From: Sophora flavescens
Taxonomy: Eukaryota; Streptophyta; Magnoliopsida; Fabales; Fabaceae
Direction of reading: 5' to 3'
Length of the DNA stretch: 64,000 bases
Assembly: GCA_030762895.1 (NCBI GenBank)
Contig: JAUPTC010000240.1
Span: 1 to 64,000, forward strand
Made by a program: the position numbers and the translations under genes. Positions 36,241 through 47,470 of this stretch are shown piece after piece; the stretch's first letter is position 1, and each line of letters begins with the position of its first letter. The notes under the pieces were generated by a model. The model was not told the DNA's origin, made no database searches, and was given only the letters and a program-made list of their open reading frames with translations.

Positions 36241-38204
36241 TTTAACTTCAGTTCTTTTAACAACTGAAGTAAAAGGTGATTGATTTTCTAGTGAGCCACT
36301 TTTAACGTCAGTTCTTTAAACAACTGACGTTAAAAGTGAACCTTTAACTTCAGTTCTTTTAACAACTGAAGTAAAAGGTGATTGATTTTCTAGTGAGCCA
36401 CTTTCAACGTCAGTTCTTTAAACAACGGACGTTAAAAGTGAACCTTTTAACTTCAGTTCTTTTAACAACTGAAGTAAAAGGTGATTGATTTTCTAGTGAG
36501 CCACTTTTAACGTCAGTTCTTTAAATTAACTTCAGTTCTTTTAACAACTGAAGTAAAAGGTGATTGATTTTTAGTGAGCCACTTTTAAGTGAACATTTTA
36601 TCTTCAGTTCTTTTAACAACTGAAGTAAAAGGTGAATGATTTTTAGTGAGCCACTTTCAACGTCAGTTCTTTAGACAACTGACGTTAAAAGTGAACCTTT
36701 TTAACTTCAGTTCTTTTAACAACTGAAGTAAAGGGTGAATGATTTTCTAGTGAGCCACTTTTAACGTAAGTTCTTTAAACAACTGACGTTAAAAGTGAAC
36801 CTTTTAACTTCAGTTCTTTTTACAACTGAAGTAAAGTGTTCTTGATATTTTAGTGAGCCACTTTAAACGTCAGTTCTTTAAACAACGACGTTAAGTGAAC
36901 CTTTAACTTCAGTTCTTTTAACAACTAAAGTAAAAGGTGATTGATTTTTTAGAGAGCCTTAACTTCAGTTCTTTTAACACTCGACGTTAAAGTGAACCTT
37001 TAACTTCAGTTCTTTTAACAACTGAAGTAAAAGGTGATTGATTTTTAGTGACCACTTCTAACGTCAGTTCTTTAAACAACCGACGTTAAAGTGAACCTTT
37101 TAACTTCAGTTCTTTTAACAACTGAAGTAAAAGGTGATTGATTTTTTAGTGAGCCACTTTTAACGTCAGTTCTTTAAACAACCGACGTTAAAGTGAACCT
37201 TTTAACTTCAGTTCGTTTAACAACTGAAGTAAAAGGTGATTGATTTTTAGTGAGCCACTTTAACAGTTCTTTAAACAACTGACGTTAAAAGTGAACGTTT
37301 TAACCTCAGTTCTTTTAACAACTAGAGTAAAGGGTGATTGATTTTTTAGTGAGCCACTTTTAACGTCAGTTCTTTAAACAACTGACGTTAAAGTGAACCT
37401 TTTAACCTCAGTTCTTTTAACAACTGAAGTAAAAGGTGATTGATTTTCTAGTGAGCCACTTTTAACGTCAGCTCTTTAAACAACTGACGTTAAAGTGAAC
37501 CTTTTAACTTCAGTTCTTTTAACAACTGAAGTAAAAGGTGATTGATTTTCTAGTGAGCCACTTTTAACGTCAGTTCTTTAAACAACTGACGTTAAAAGTG
37601 AACCTTTTAACTTCAGTTCTTTTAACAACTAAAGTAAAAGGTGATTGATTTTTAGTGAGCCACTTTTAACGTCAGTTCTTTAAACAACTGAGTTAAAAGT
37701 GAACCTTTTAACTTCAGTTCTTTTAACAACTGAAGTAAAAGGTGATTGATTTTTAGTGAGCCACTTTTAACGTCAGTTCTTTAAACAACTAACGTTAAAA
37801 GTGAACCTTTTAACTTCAGTTCTTTTAACAACTGAAGTAAAAGGTGATTATTTTTTTGTTAGCCACTTTTAAGGTTAGTTCTGTAAACAACCGACGTTAA
37901 AAGTGAACCTTTAACTTCAGTTCTTTTAACAACTGAAGTAAAAGGTGATTGATTTTCTAGTGAGCCACAATTAACGTCAGTTCTTTAAACAACTGTCGTT
38001 AAAAGTGAACCTTTAACTTCAGTTCTTTTATCAACTAAAGTAAAAGGTGATTGATTTTTAGTGAGCCATTACTTTAAACGTCAGTTCTTTAAACAAGTTT
38101 TAAAAGTGAACCTTTAACTTTTCTTTTAACAACTGAAGTAAAAGGTGATTGATTTTCTAGTGAGCCACTTTTAACGTCAGTTCTTTAAACAACGGTCGTT
38201 AAAA

Positions 38205-38245
38205 GTGATCCTTTAATTCTTTACAGAATTATCTTTTTAACTTCA
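38205..38245 (+). repeat. Damaged A-B junction
   Basis: TGATCCTTTAATTCTTTACAG then AATTATC precede a normal hairpin B. About 20 extra nt, apparently a partial extra B module, are present. Confidence 0.6.
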
Positions 38246-38872
38246 GTTCTTTTAACAACTAAAGTAAAAGGTGATTGATTTTCTAGTGAGCCACTTTTAA
38301 CGTCAGTTCTTTAAACAACTGACGTTAAAAGTGAACCTTTTAACTTCAGTTCTTTTAACAACTGAAGTAAAAGGTGATTGATTTTCTAGTGAGCCACTTT
38401 TAACGTCAGTTCTTTAAACAACTGACGTTAAAAGTGAACCTTTAACTTCAGTTCTTTTAACAACTGAAGTAAAAGGTGATTGATTTTTAGTGAGCCACTT
38501 TTAACGTCAGTTCTTTAAACAACCGACGTTAAAGGTGAACCTTTTAACTTCAGTTCTTTTAACAACTGAAGTAAAAGGTGATTGATTTTTAGTGAGCCAC
38601 TTTTAACGTCAGTTCTTTAAACAACTTTTAACTTCAGTTCTTTTAACAACTGAAGTAAAAGGTGATTGATTTTCTAGTGAGCCACTTTTAACGTCAGTTC
38701 TTTAAACAACTGACGTTAAAAGTGAACCTTTTAACTTCAGTTCTTTTAACAACTGAAGTAAAGGGTGATTGATTTTTTAGTGAGCCACTTTTAACGTCAG
38801 TTCTTTAAACAACTGGCGTTAAAGTGAACCTTTTAACTTCAGTTCTTTTAACAACTGAAGTAAAAGGTGATT

Positions 38873-38932
38873 GATTTTCTAGTGAGCCACTTTTAACGTC
38901 AGTTCTTTTAACAACTGAAGTAAAGGGTGATT
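38873..38932 (+). repeat. 60-bp A/B hybrid unit, type 1
   Basis: AACGTCAGTTC joined to TTTTAACAACTGAAG, then GTAAAGGG. Same class as 13081. Confidence 0.88.
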
Positions 38933-39100
38933 GATTTTTTAGTGAGCCACTTTTAACGTCAGTTCTTTAAACAACTGACGTTAAAGTGAACCTTTAAACT
39001 TCAGTTCTTTTAACAACTGAAGTAAAAGGTGATTGATTTTTAGTGAGCCACTTTTAACGTCAGTTCTTTAAAAAATGGCGTTAAAGTGAACCTTTAACTC

Positions 39101-39220
39101 CTTTTAACTACTGAAGTAAAGGGTGATTGATTTTTTAGTGAGCCACTTTTAACGTCAGTTCTTTAAACAACGGACGTTAAAGTGAACCTTTAACTTCAGT
39201 TCTTTTAACAACTGAAGTAA
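39101..39220 (+). repeat. Duplicated block with AACTACTGAAG, copy 1
   Basis: A truncated hairpin B (CTTTTAACTACTGAAG) followed by GTAAAGGG, a TTTTTTAG linker, AACGGACG and GTTAAAGTG. These 120 nt are identical to 41371-41490. The next unit has CAACTAAAG in both copies, so homology extends to about 330 nt with a few differences. Confidence 0.85.
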
Positions 39221-41180
39221 AAGGTGATTGATTTTTTAGTGAGCCACTTTTAACGTCAGTTCTTTAAACAACTGACGTTAAAAGTGAACCTTTTAACTTC
39301 AGTTCTTTTAACAACTAAAGTAAAAGGTGATTGATTTTTAGTGAGCCACTTTTAACGTCAGTTCTTTAAACAACTGACGTTAAAAGTGAACCTTTTAACT
39401 TCAGTTCTTTTAACAACTGAAGTAAAAGGTGATTGATTTTTAGTGAGCCACTTTTAACGTCAGTTCTTTAAACAACTGACGTTAAAAGTGAACCTTTTAA
39501 CTTCAGTTCTTTTAACAACTGAAGTAAAAGGTGATTGATTTTTTAGTGAGCCACTTTTAACGTCAGTTCTTTAAACAACTGACGTTAAAGTGAACCTTTT
39601 AACTTCAGTTCTTTTAACAACTGAAGTAAAAGGTGATTGATTTTCTAGTGAGCCACTTTTAACGTCAGTTCTTTAAACAACTGACGTTAAAAGTGAACCT
39701 TTTAACTTCAGTTCTTTTAACAACTGAAGTAAAAGGTGATTGATTTTCTAGTGAGCCACTTTTAACGTCAGTTCTTTAAACACTGACGTAAAAAGTGAAC
39801 CTTTAACTTTTCTCATTCTTTTAACACAAGTAAAAGGTGATTGATTTTTAGTGAGCCACTTTTAACGTCAGTTCTTTAAACAACTGACGTTAAAAGTGAA
39901 CCTTTTAACTTCAGTTCTTTTAACAACTGAAGTAAAAGGTGATTGATTTTCTAGTGAGCCACTTTAACGTCAGTTGTTTAAAAAAGTGACGTTAAAACTG
40001 AAGCTTTTAACTTCAGTTCTTTTAACAACTGAAGTAAAAGGTGATTGATTTTTTAGTGAGCCACTTTTAACGTCAGTTCTTTAAACAACTGGCGTTAAAA
40101 GTGAACCTTTAACTTCAGTTCTTTTAACAACTGAAGTAAAAGGTGATTGATTTTTAGTGAGCCACTTTTAACGTCAGTTCTTTAAACAACTGACGTTAAA
40201 AGTGAACCTTTTAACTTCAGTTCTTTTAACAACTGAAGTAAAAGGTGATTGATTTTTAGTGAGCCACTTTTAACGTCAGTTCTTTAAACAACTGACGTTA
40301 AAGTGAACCTTTTAACTTCAGTTCTTTTAACAACTAAAGTAAAAGGTGATTGATTTTTTAGTGAGCCACTTTTAACGTCAGTTCTTTAAACAACTGACGT
40401 TAAAAGTGAACCTTTTAACTTCAGTTCTTTTAACAACTGAAGTAAAAGGTGATTGATTTTCTAGTGAGCCACTTTTAACGTCAGTTCTTTAAACAACTGA
40501 CGTTAAAAGTGAACCTTTTAACTTCAGTTCTTTTAACAACTAAAGTAAAAGGTGATTGATTTTTTAGTGAGCCACTTTTAACGTCAGTTCTTTAAACAAC
40601 TGACGTTAAAAGTGAACCTTTTAACTTCAGTTCTTTTAACAACTGAAGTAAAAGGTGATTGATTTTTAGTGAGCCACTTTTAACGTCAGTTCTTTAAACA
40701 ACCGACGTTAAAAGTGAACCTTTTAACTTCAGTTCTTTTAACAACTAAAGTAAAAGGTGATTGATTTTCTAGTGAGCCACTTTTAACGTCAGTTCTTTAA
40801 ACAACTGACGTTAAAGTGAACTTTTAACTTCAGTTCTTTTAACAACTGAAGTAAAAGGTGATTGATTTTTAGTGAGCCACTTTTAACGTCAGTTCTTTAA
40901 ACAATTGACGTTCAAAGTGAACCTTTTAACTTCAGTTCTTTTAACAACTGAAGTAAAATGTGATTGATTTTTAGTGAGCCACTTTTAACGTCAGTTATTT
41001 AAACAACTGACGTTAAAAGTGAACCTTTTAACTCAGTTGTTTTAACAACTGAAGAAAAGGTTGGTTGATTTTTAAGTGAGCCACTTTCAACGTCAGTTCT
41101 TTAAACAACGGCGTTAAAGTGAACCTTTAACTTCAGTTCTTTTAACAACTAAGTAAAAGGTGATTGATTTTTAGTGAGCC

Positions 41181-41260
41181 ACTTTTTCAGTTCTTTAAAC
41201 AACGGCGTGTGAATTTTACTATTCTTTTATAAGTAAGTTTTTTAACAACTTAAAAGTGAA
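41181..41260 (+). repeat. Disturbed patch of domain 6
   Basis: Hairpin A lacks its left outer arm (CCACTTTTTCAGTTC), the right side reads AACGGCGTGTG, and hairpin B is reduced to ATTCTTTTATAAG. Followed by an extra fragment TTTTTTAACAACTTAAAAG. Confidence 0.65.
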
Positions 41261-41370
41261 CCTTTAACTTCAGTTCTTTTAACAACTGAAGTAAAAGGTG
41301 ATTGATTTAACATTGAGCCACTTTTAACGTCAGTTCTTTAAACAACGGCGTTAAAAGTGAACTTTAACTT

Positions 41371-41490
41371 CTTTTAACTACTGAAGTAAAGGGTGATTGA
41401 TTTTTTAGTGAGCCACTTTTAACGTCAGTTCTTTAAACAACGGACGTTAAAGTGAACCTTTAACTTCAGTTCTTTTAACAACTGAAGTAA
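41371..41490 (+). repeat. Duplicated block with AACTACTGAAG, copy 2
   Basis: Identical to 39101-39220, offset 2,270 bp (about 22 units). The first difference downstream is AGGGTGTTTG here against AAGGTGATTG there. The intervening sequence is not obviously repeated as a regular higher-order unit. Confidence 0.85.
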
Positions 41491-42345
41491 AGGGTGTTTG
41501 ATTTTTTAGTGAGCCACTTTTAACGTCAGTTCTTTAAACAACTGACGTTAAAGTGAACCTTTTAACGTCAGTTCTTTTAACAACTAAAGTAATAGGTGAT
41601 TGATTTTTTAGTGAGCCGCTTTAACGTCAGTTCTTTAAAAACCGACGTTAAAAGTGAACCTTTAACTCAGTTCTTTTAACAATAAGTAAAGGTGATTGAT
41701 TTTCTAGTGAGCCACTTTTAACGTCAGTTCTTTAAACAAGCGGCGTTAAAAGTGAACCTTTAACTTCTTTTAACAAGTAAGGTGATTGATTTTTAGTGAG
41801 CCACTTTCAACGTCAGTTCTTTAAACAAGCGGCGTTAAAAGTGAACCTTTAACCAGTTCTTTTAACAACTGAAGTAAAAGGTGATTGATTTATAGTGAGC
41901 CACTTTTTACGTCATTTCTTTAAACTACCGACGTTAAAAGTGATCCTTTGATCTTGAGTTATTTTTACAACTGATGTATTTGGTGATTGATTTTTAGTGA
42001 GCCACTTTTAAAGTCAGTTCATTAAACAACTTTCGTTAAAAGTGAACCCTTTAACTTCAGTTCTTTTAACAACTGAAGTAAAAGGTGATTGATTTTCTAG
42101 TGAGCCACTTTCAACATCAGTTCTTTTAACAACCGACGTAAAAGGTGAAACTTTAAACATCAGTTCTTTTAACAACTGAAGTAAAAGGTGATTGATTTTC
42201 TAGTGAGCCACTTTTAACGTCAGTTCTTTAAACAACAGATGTTAAAAGTGAACCTTTTAACTTCAGTTCTTTTAACAACTGAAGTAAAAGGTGATTGATT
42301 TTCTAGTGAGCCACTTTCAACTTCAGTTCTTTAAACAACTGACGT

Positions 42346-42400
42346 TAAAACTTTAAACTTTATTATTTTTCAGTTCTTTTAACAAGCGTTAAAGTAACCT
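42346..42400 (+). repeat. Disturbed patch with T-rich insert
   Basis: ACTTTAAACTTTATTATTTT sits between hairpin A and a B-like hairpin in which the right arm reads AACAAGCGTTAAAG. The T-rich stretch is not in the consensus. Confidence 0.6.
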
Positions 42401-45400
42401 TTAACCTGATTCTTTTAACAAGAAGTAAAAAGTGATTGATTTTCAAGTGAGCCACTTTTAACGTCAGTTCTTTAAACATATGTCGTTAAAAGTGAAACTT
42501 TTAACCTAAGTTCTTTTAACAACTGACGTAAAAGGTGACAGATTTTCTAGTGAGCCACTTTTAACGTCAGTGAACCTTTTAACTTCAGTTCTTTTAACAA
42601 CTAAAGTAAAAGGTGATTGATTTTTCAGTGAGTCACTTTTAACGATAGTTCTTTAAACAACTGACGTTAAAAGTGAACCTTTAACTTCAGTTCTTTTAAC
42701 AACTGAAGTAAAAGGTGATTGATTTTTAGTGAGCCACTTTTAACGTCAGTTCTTTAAACAACTGACGTTAAAAGTGAACCTTTTAACTTCAGTTCTTTTA
42801 ACAACTGAAGTAAAAGGTGATTGATTTTCTAGTGAGCCACTTTTAACGTCGGTTCTTTAAACAACGGACGTTAAAAGTGAACCTTTTAACTTCAGTTCTT
42901 TTAACAACTAAAGTAAAAGGTGATTGATTTTTTAGTGAGCCACTTTTAACGTCAGTTCTTTAAACAACTGACGTTAAAAGTGAACCTTTTAACTTCAGTT
43001 CTTTTAACAACTAAAGTAAAGGGTGATTGATTTTTAGTGAGCCACTTTTAACGTCAGTTCTTTAAACAAGCGACGTTAAAGTGAACCTTTAACTCAGTTC
43101 TTTTAACAATGAAGTAAAGGTTATTGATTTTTAGTGATCCACTTTCAACCTCAGTTCTTTAAACAAGCGATTATAAAAGTGAACTATATTACTTCAGTTC
43201 TTTTAACAACTGAAGTAAAAGGTGATTGATTTCTAGTGAGCCACTTTTAACGTCAGTTCTTTAAACAACTGACGTTAAAAGTGAACCTTATAACTTCAGT
43301 TCTTTTAACAACTGAAGTAAAAGGTGATTGATTTTCTAGTGAGCCACTTTCAACGTCAGTTCTTTAAACAACTGTCGTTAAAAGTGAACCTTTTAACATT
43401 CTTTTAACACGAAGTAAAAGGTGATTGCTATTTAGTGAGCCACTTTTAACGTCAGTTCTTTAAACAACGGCGTTAAAAATTAACTTTTAACTTCAGTTCT
43501 TTTAACAACTAAAGTAAAAGGTGATTGATTTTCTAGTGAGCCACTTTCAACGTCAGTTCTTTAAACAACTGACGTTAAAGTGAACCTTTTAACTTCAGTT
43601 CTTTTAACAACTGAAGTAAAAGGTGATTGATTTTCTAGTGAGCCACTTTTAACGTCAGTTCTTTAAACAACTGACGTTAAAAGTGAACCTTTTAACTTCA
43701 GTTCTTTTAACAACTGAAGTAAAAGGTGATTGATTTTCTAGTGAGCCACTTTCAACGTCAGTTCTTTAAAAACCTGACGTTAAAAGTGAACCTTTTAACT
43801 TCAGTTCTTTTAACAACTGAAGTAAAAGGTGATTGATTTTTAGTGAGCCACTTTCAACGTCAGTTCTTTAAACAACTGACGTTAAAAGTGAACCTTTTAA
43901 CTTCAGTTCTTTTAACAACTAAAGTAAAAGGTGATTGATTTTCTAGTGAGCCACTTTCAACGTCAGTTCTTTAAACAACAGACGTTAAAAGTGAACCTTT
44001 TAACTTCAGTTCTTTTAACAACTGAAGTAAAAGGTGATTGATTTTTAGTGAGCCACTTTTAACGTCAGTTCTTTAAACAACTGACGTTAAAAGTGAACCT
44101 TTTAACTTCAGTTCTTTTAACAACTAAAGTAAAAGGTGATTGATTTTCTAGTGAGCCACTTTTAACGTCAGTTCTTTAAACAACTGACGTTAAAAGTGAA
44201 CCTTTTAACTTTAGTTCTTTTAACAACTGAAGTAAAATGTGATTGATTTTCTAGTGAGTCACTTTTAACATCAGTTCTTTAAACAACGGTCGTTAAAAGT
44301 GAACCTTTAACTTCAGTTCTTTTAACAACCGAAGTAAAAGGTGATTGATTTTCTAGTGAGTCACTTTCAACGTCAGTTCTTTAAACAACTGACGTTAAAA
44401 GTGAACCTTTAACTTCAGTTCTTTTAACAACTGAAGTAAAAGGTGATTGATTTTCTAGTGAGCCACTTTCAACGTCAGTTCTTTAAACAGCGGACGTTAA
44501 AAGTGAACCTTTTAAATTTAGTTCTTTTAACAACTAAAGTAAAAGGTGATTGATTTTCTAGTGAGTCACTTTTAACGTCAGTTCTTTAAACAACTGATGT
44601 TAAAAGTGAACCTTTTAACTTCAGTTCTTTTAACAACTGAAGTAAATGGTGATTGATTTTTAGTGAGCCACTTTTAACGTCAGTTCTTGAAACAACTGAC
44701 GTTAAAAGTGAACCTTTTAACTTCAGTTCTTTAAACAACTGAAGTAAAAGGTGATTGATTTTCTAGTGAGAAACCTTTAACGTCGTTCTTTATTAAAAGT
44801 GAACCTTTTAACTTCAGTTCTTTTAACAACTGAAGTAAATGGTGATTGATTTTCTAGTGAGCCACTTTCAACGTCAGTTCTTTAAACAACTGACGTTAAA
44901 AGTGAACCTTTTAACTTCAGTTCTTTTAACAACTGAAGTAAAAGGTGATTGATTTTCTAGTGAGCCACTTTCAACGTCAGTTCTTTAAACAACTGTTGTT
45001 AAAAGTGAAACTTTTAACTTCAGTTCTTTTAACAACTGAAGTAAAAGGTGATTGATTTTCTAGTGAGCCACTTTTAACGTCAGTTTTTTAAACAACTGAC
45101 GTTAAAAGTGAACCTTTTAACTTCAGTTATTTTAACAACTAATGTAAAAGGTGATTATTTTTTTGTGAGCCACTTTTACCGTCAGTTCTTTAAACAACTG
45201 ACGTTAAAAGTGAACCATTTAACCCCAGTCTTTTAACAACTGAAGTAAATGGTGATTGATTTTCTAGTGAGCCACTTTTAACGTCAGTTCTTTAAACAAC
45301 TGACGTTAAAAGTGAACCTTTTAACTTCAGTTCTTTTAACAACAGAAGTAAAAGGTGATTGATTTTTAGTGAGCCACTTTTAACGTCAGTTCTTTAAACA

Positions 45401-45679
45401 ACTGACGTTAAAAGTGAACCTTTTAACTTCAGTTCTTTTAACAACTGAAGTAAAAGGTGATTGATTTTCTAGTGAGCCACTTTTAACGTCAGTTCTTTAA
45501 ACAACGTTAAAAGTGAACCTTTTAACTTCAGTTCTTTTAACAACTAAAGTAAAAGGTGATTGATTTTTTAGTGAGCCACTTTTAACGTCAGTTCTTTAAA
45601 CAACTGACGTTAAAAGTGAACCTTTTAACTTCAGTTCTTTTAACAACTGAAGTAAAAGGTGATTGATTTTCTAGTGAGC

Positions 45680-45721
45680 CACTTTTAACGTCAGTTCTTT
45701 AAACAACTGACGTTAAAAGTG
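45680..45721 (+). other. Hairpin A: 17-bp perfect inverted repeat, 8-nt loop
   Basis: Left arm 45680-45696 (CACTTTTAACGTCAGTT), loop 45697-45704 (CTTTAAAC), right arm 45705-45721 (AACTGACGTTAAAAGTG). The right arm is the exact reverse complement of the left. The loop contains the palindrome TTTAAA. The same element occurs in nearly every unit. A widespread dimorphism replaces TTTTAACG by TTTCAACG in the left arm, usually without a matching change on the right. The structure could extrude as a cruciform in supercoiled DNA, or fold in RNA from either strand; neither is shown by the sequence alone. Confidence 0.93.
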
Positions 45722-45723
45722 AA

Positions 45724-45762
45724 CCTTTTAACTTCAGTTCTTTTAACAACTGAAGTAAAAGG
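45724..45762 (+). other. Hairpin B: 15-bp inverted repeat with one bulge, 8-nt loop
   Basis: Left arm 45724-45739 (CCTTTTAACTTCAGTT), loop 45740-45747 (CTTTTAAC), right arm 45748-45762 (AACTGAAGTAAAAGG). The arms pair over 15 bp if one A of the left-arm AAC is bulged; one more A-T pair can be added outside. It aligns with hairpin A at 36 of 43 columns and shares the core TCAGTTCTTT plus AACAACTGA, so A and B are paralogous modules. Common variants are CAACTAAAG (breaks one pair) and GTAAAGGG (changes an A-T to G-T). Confidence 0.92.
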
Positions 45763-45782
45763 TGATTGATTTTCTAGTGAGC
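45763..45782 (+). repeat. Linker between hairpin B and next hairpin A
   Basis: Twenty nt, TGATTGATTTTCTAGTGAGC, the only sizeable part of the unit outside the inverted repeats. Its T-run is the main length-variable site of the array: TTTTCTAG (103-bp units), TTTTTAG (102 bp), TTTTTTAG, TTTTTTTG and TTTTTTTTG forms all occur. These forms are not randomly mixed but change by domain along the window, so they serve as subfamily markers. Confidence 0.85.
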
Positions 45783-47399
45783 CACTTTCAACGTCAGTTC
45801 TTTAAACAACCGACGTTAAAAGTGAACCTTTTAACTTCAGTTCTTTTAACAACTGAAGTAAAAGGTGATTGATTTTCTAGTGAGCCACTTTTAACGTCAG
45901 TTCTTTAAACAACTGGCGTTAAAAGTGAACCTTTTAACTTCAGTTCTTTTAACAACTGAAGTAAAGGAGGGTTGATTTTCTAGTGAGCCACTTTCAACGT
46001 CAGTTCTTTAAACAACTGACGTTAAAAGTGAATCTTTTAACTTCAGTTCTTTTAACAACTGAAGTAAAGGGTGATTGATTTTTTTTTGAGCCACTTTTAA
46101 CGTCAGTTCTTTAAACAACTGACGTTAAAAGTGAACCTTTTAACTTCAGTTCTTTTAACAACTGAAGTAAAAGGTGATTGATTTTCTAGTGAGCCACTTT
46201 TAACGTCAGTTCTTTAAACAACTGGCGTTAAAAGTGAACCTTTTAACATCAGTTCTTTTAACAACTGAAGTAAAAGGTGATTGATTTTCTAGTGAGCCAC
46301 TTTTAACGTCAGTTCTTTAAACAACATACGTTAAAAGTGAACCTTTTAACTTCAGTTCTTTTAACAACTGAAGTAAAAGGTGATTGATTTTCTAGTGAGC
46401 CACTTTCAACGTCAGTTCTTTAAACAACTGACGTTAAAAGTGAACCTTTTAACTTCAGTTCTTTTAACAACTGAAGTAAAAGGTGATTGATTTTTTAGTG
46501 AGTCACTTTCAATGTCAGTTCTTTAAACAACTGACATTAAAAGTGAACCTTTTAACTTCAGTTCTTTTAACAACTAAAGTAAAAGGTGATTGATTTTCTA
46601 GTGAGCCACTTTTAACGTCAGTTCTTTAAACAACTGACGTTAAAAGTGAACCTTTTAACTTCAGTTCTTTTAACAACTGAAGTAAAAGGTGATTGATTTT
46701 CTAGTGAGCCACTTTCAACGTAAGTTCTTTAAACAACAGACGTTAAAGTGAGCCTTTTAACTTCAGTTCTTTTAACAACTGAAGTAAAAGGTGATTGATT
46801 TTTAGTGAGCCACTTTTAACGTCAGTTCTTTAAACAACTGACGTTAAAAGTGAACCTTTTAACTTCAGTTCTTTTAAAAACTGAAGTAAAGGGTGATTGA
46901 TTTTCTAGTGAGCCACTTTCAACGTCAGTTCTTTAAACAACTGACGTTAAAAGTGAACCTTTTAACTTCAGTTCTTTTAACAACTGAAGTAAAAGGTGAT
47001 TGATTTTCTAGTGAGCCACTTTCAACGTCAGTTCTTTAAACAACTGACGTTAAAAGTGAACTTTTAACTTCAGTTCTTTTAACAACTGAAGTAAAAGGTG
47101 ATTGATTTTTTAGTGAGCCACTTTCAACGTCAGTTCTTTAAACAACTGACGTTAAAAGTGAACCTTTTAACTTCAGTTCTTTTAACAACTGAAGTAAAAG
47201 GTGATTGATTTTCTAGTGAGCCACTTTTAACGTCAGTTCTTTAAACAACTGACGTTAAAAGTGAACTTTTAACTTCAGTTCTTTTAACAACTGAAGTAAA
47301 AGGTGATTGATTTTCTAGTGAGCCACTTTCAACGTCAGTTCTTTAAACAACTGACGTTAAAAGTGAACCTTTTAACTCAGTTCTTTTAACAACTGAAGT

Positions 47400-47470
47400 A
47401 AAAGGTGATTGATTTTCTAGTGAGCCACTTTCAACGTCAGTTCTTTAAACAATGATTGATTTTCTAGTGA
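47400..47470 (+). repeat. Unit cut at the hairpin A loop
   Basis: TCTTTAAACAATGATTGATTTT: the sequence passes from the end of loop A (about 47453) straight into the linker, losing the right arm of A and all of hairpin B. The neighbours on both sides are canonical. Confidence 0.88.

Larger units (their letters stand above)
34121..41040 (+). repeat. Array domain 5: short-linker units, fairly homogeneous
   Basis: Units return to near-consensus hairpins with TTTTTAG or TTTTTTAG linkers mixed with TTTTCTAG, and mostly TTTTAACG arms. The CAACTAAAG form of hairpin B becomes common from here on. Internal deletions joining loop A to hairpin B occur at 35571 and 36519 (same junction) and at 38611. Confidence 0.7.
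41041..43500 (+). repeat. Array domain 6: disturbed zone with a duplicated block
   Basis: Units are irregular, with truncated hairpins at 41181-41260 and 42346-42400, a few GCGG-type units (41740, 41825), and a 120-bp block (41371-41490) identical to 39101-39220. It separates the short-linker domain from the long homogeneous domain that follows, and may be a boundary between subfamilies. Confidence 0.65.
45680..45782 (+). repeat. Reference 103-bp unit
   Basis: Chosen as a clean example. Starting at CAC it reads: hairpin A (42 nt), AA, hairpin B (39 nt), linker (20 nt), total 103. G+C is 33 of 103. The word GTGA occurs three times per unit (as GTGAGCC, GTGAACC and GTGATTG), at spacings of 45, 43 and 15 nt, and marks the starts of two hairpin half-units and the linker. 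The unit has only two CpGs, one in each arm of hairpin A. It has one TTTAAA (DraI site), in loop A, so DraI should give a ladder of about 103 bp. Confidence 0.95.
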
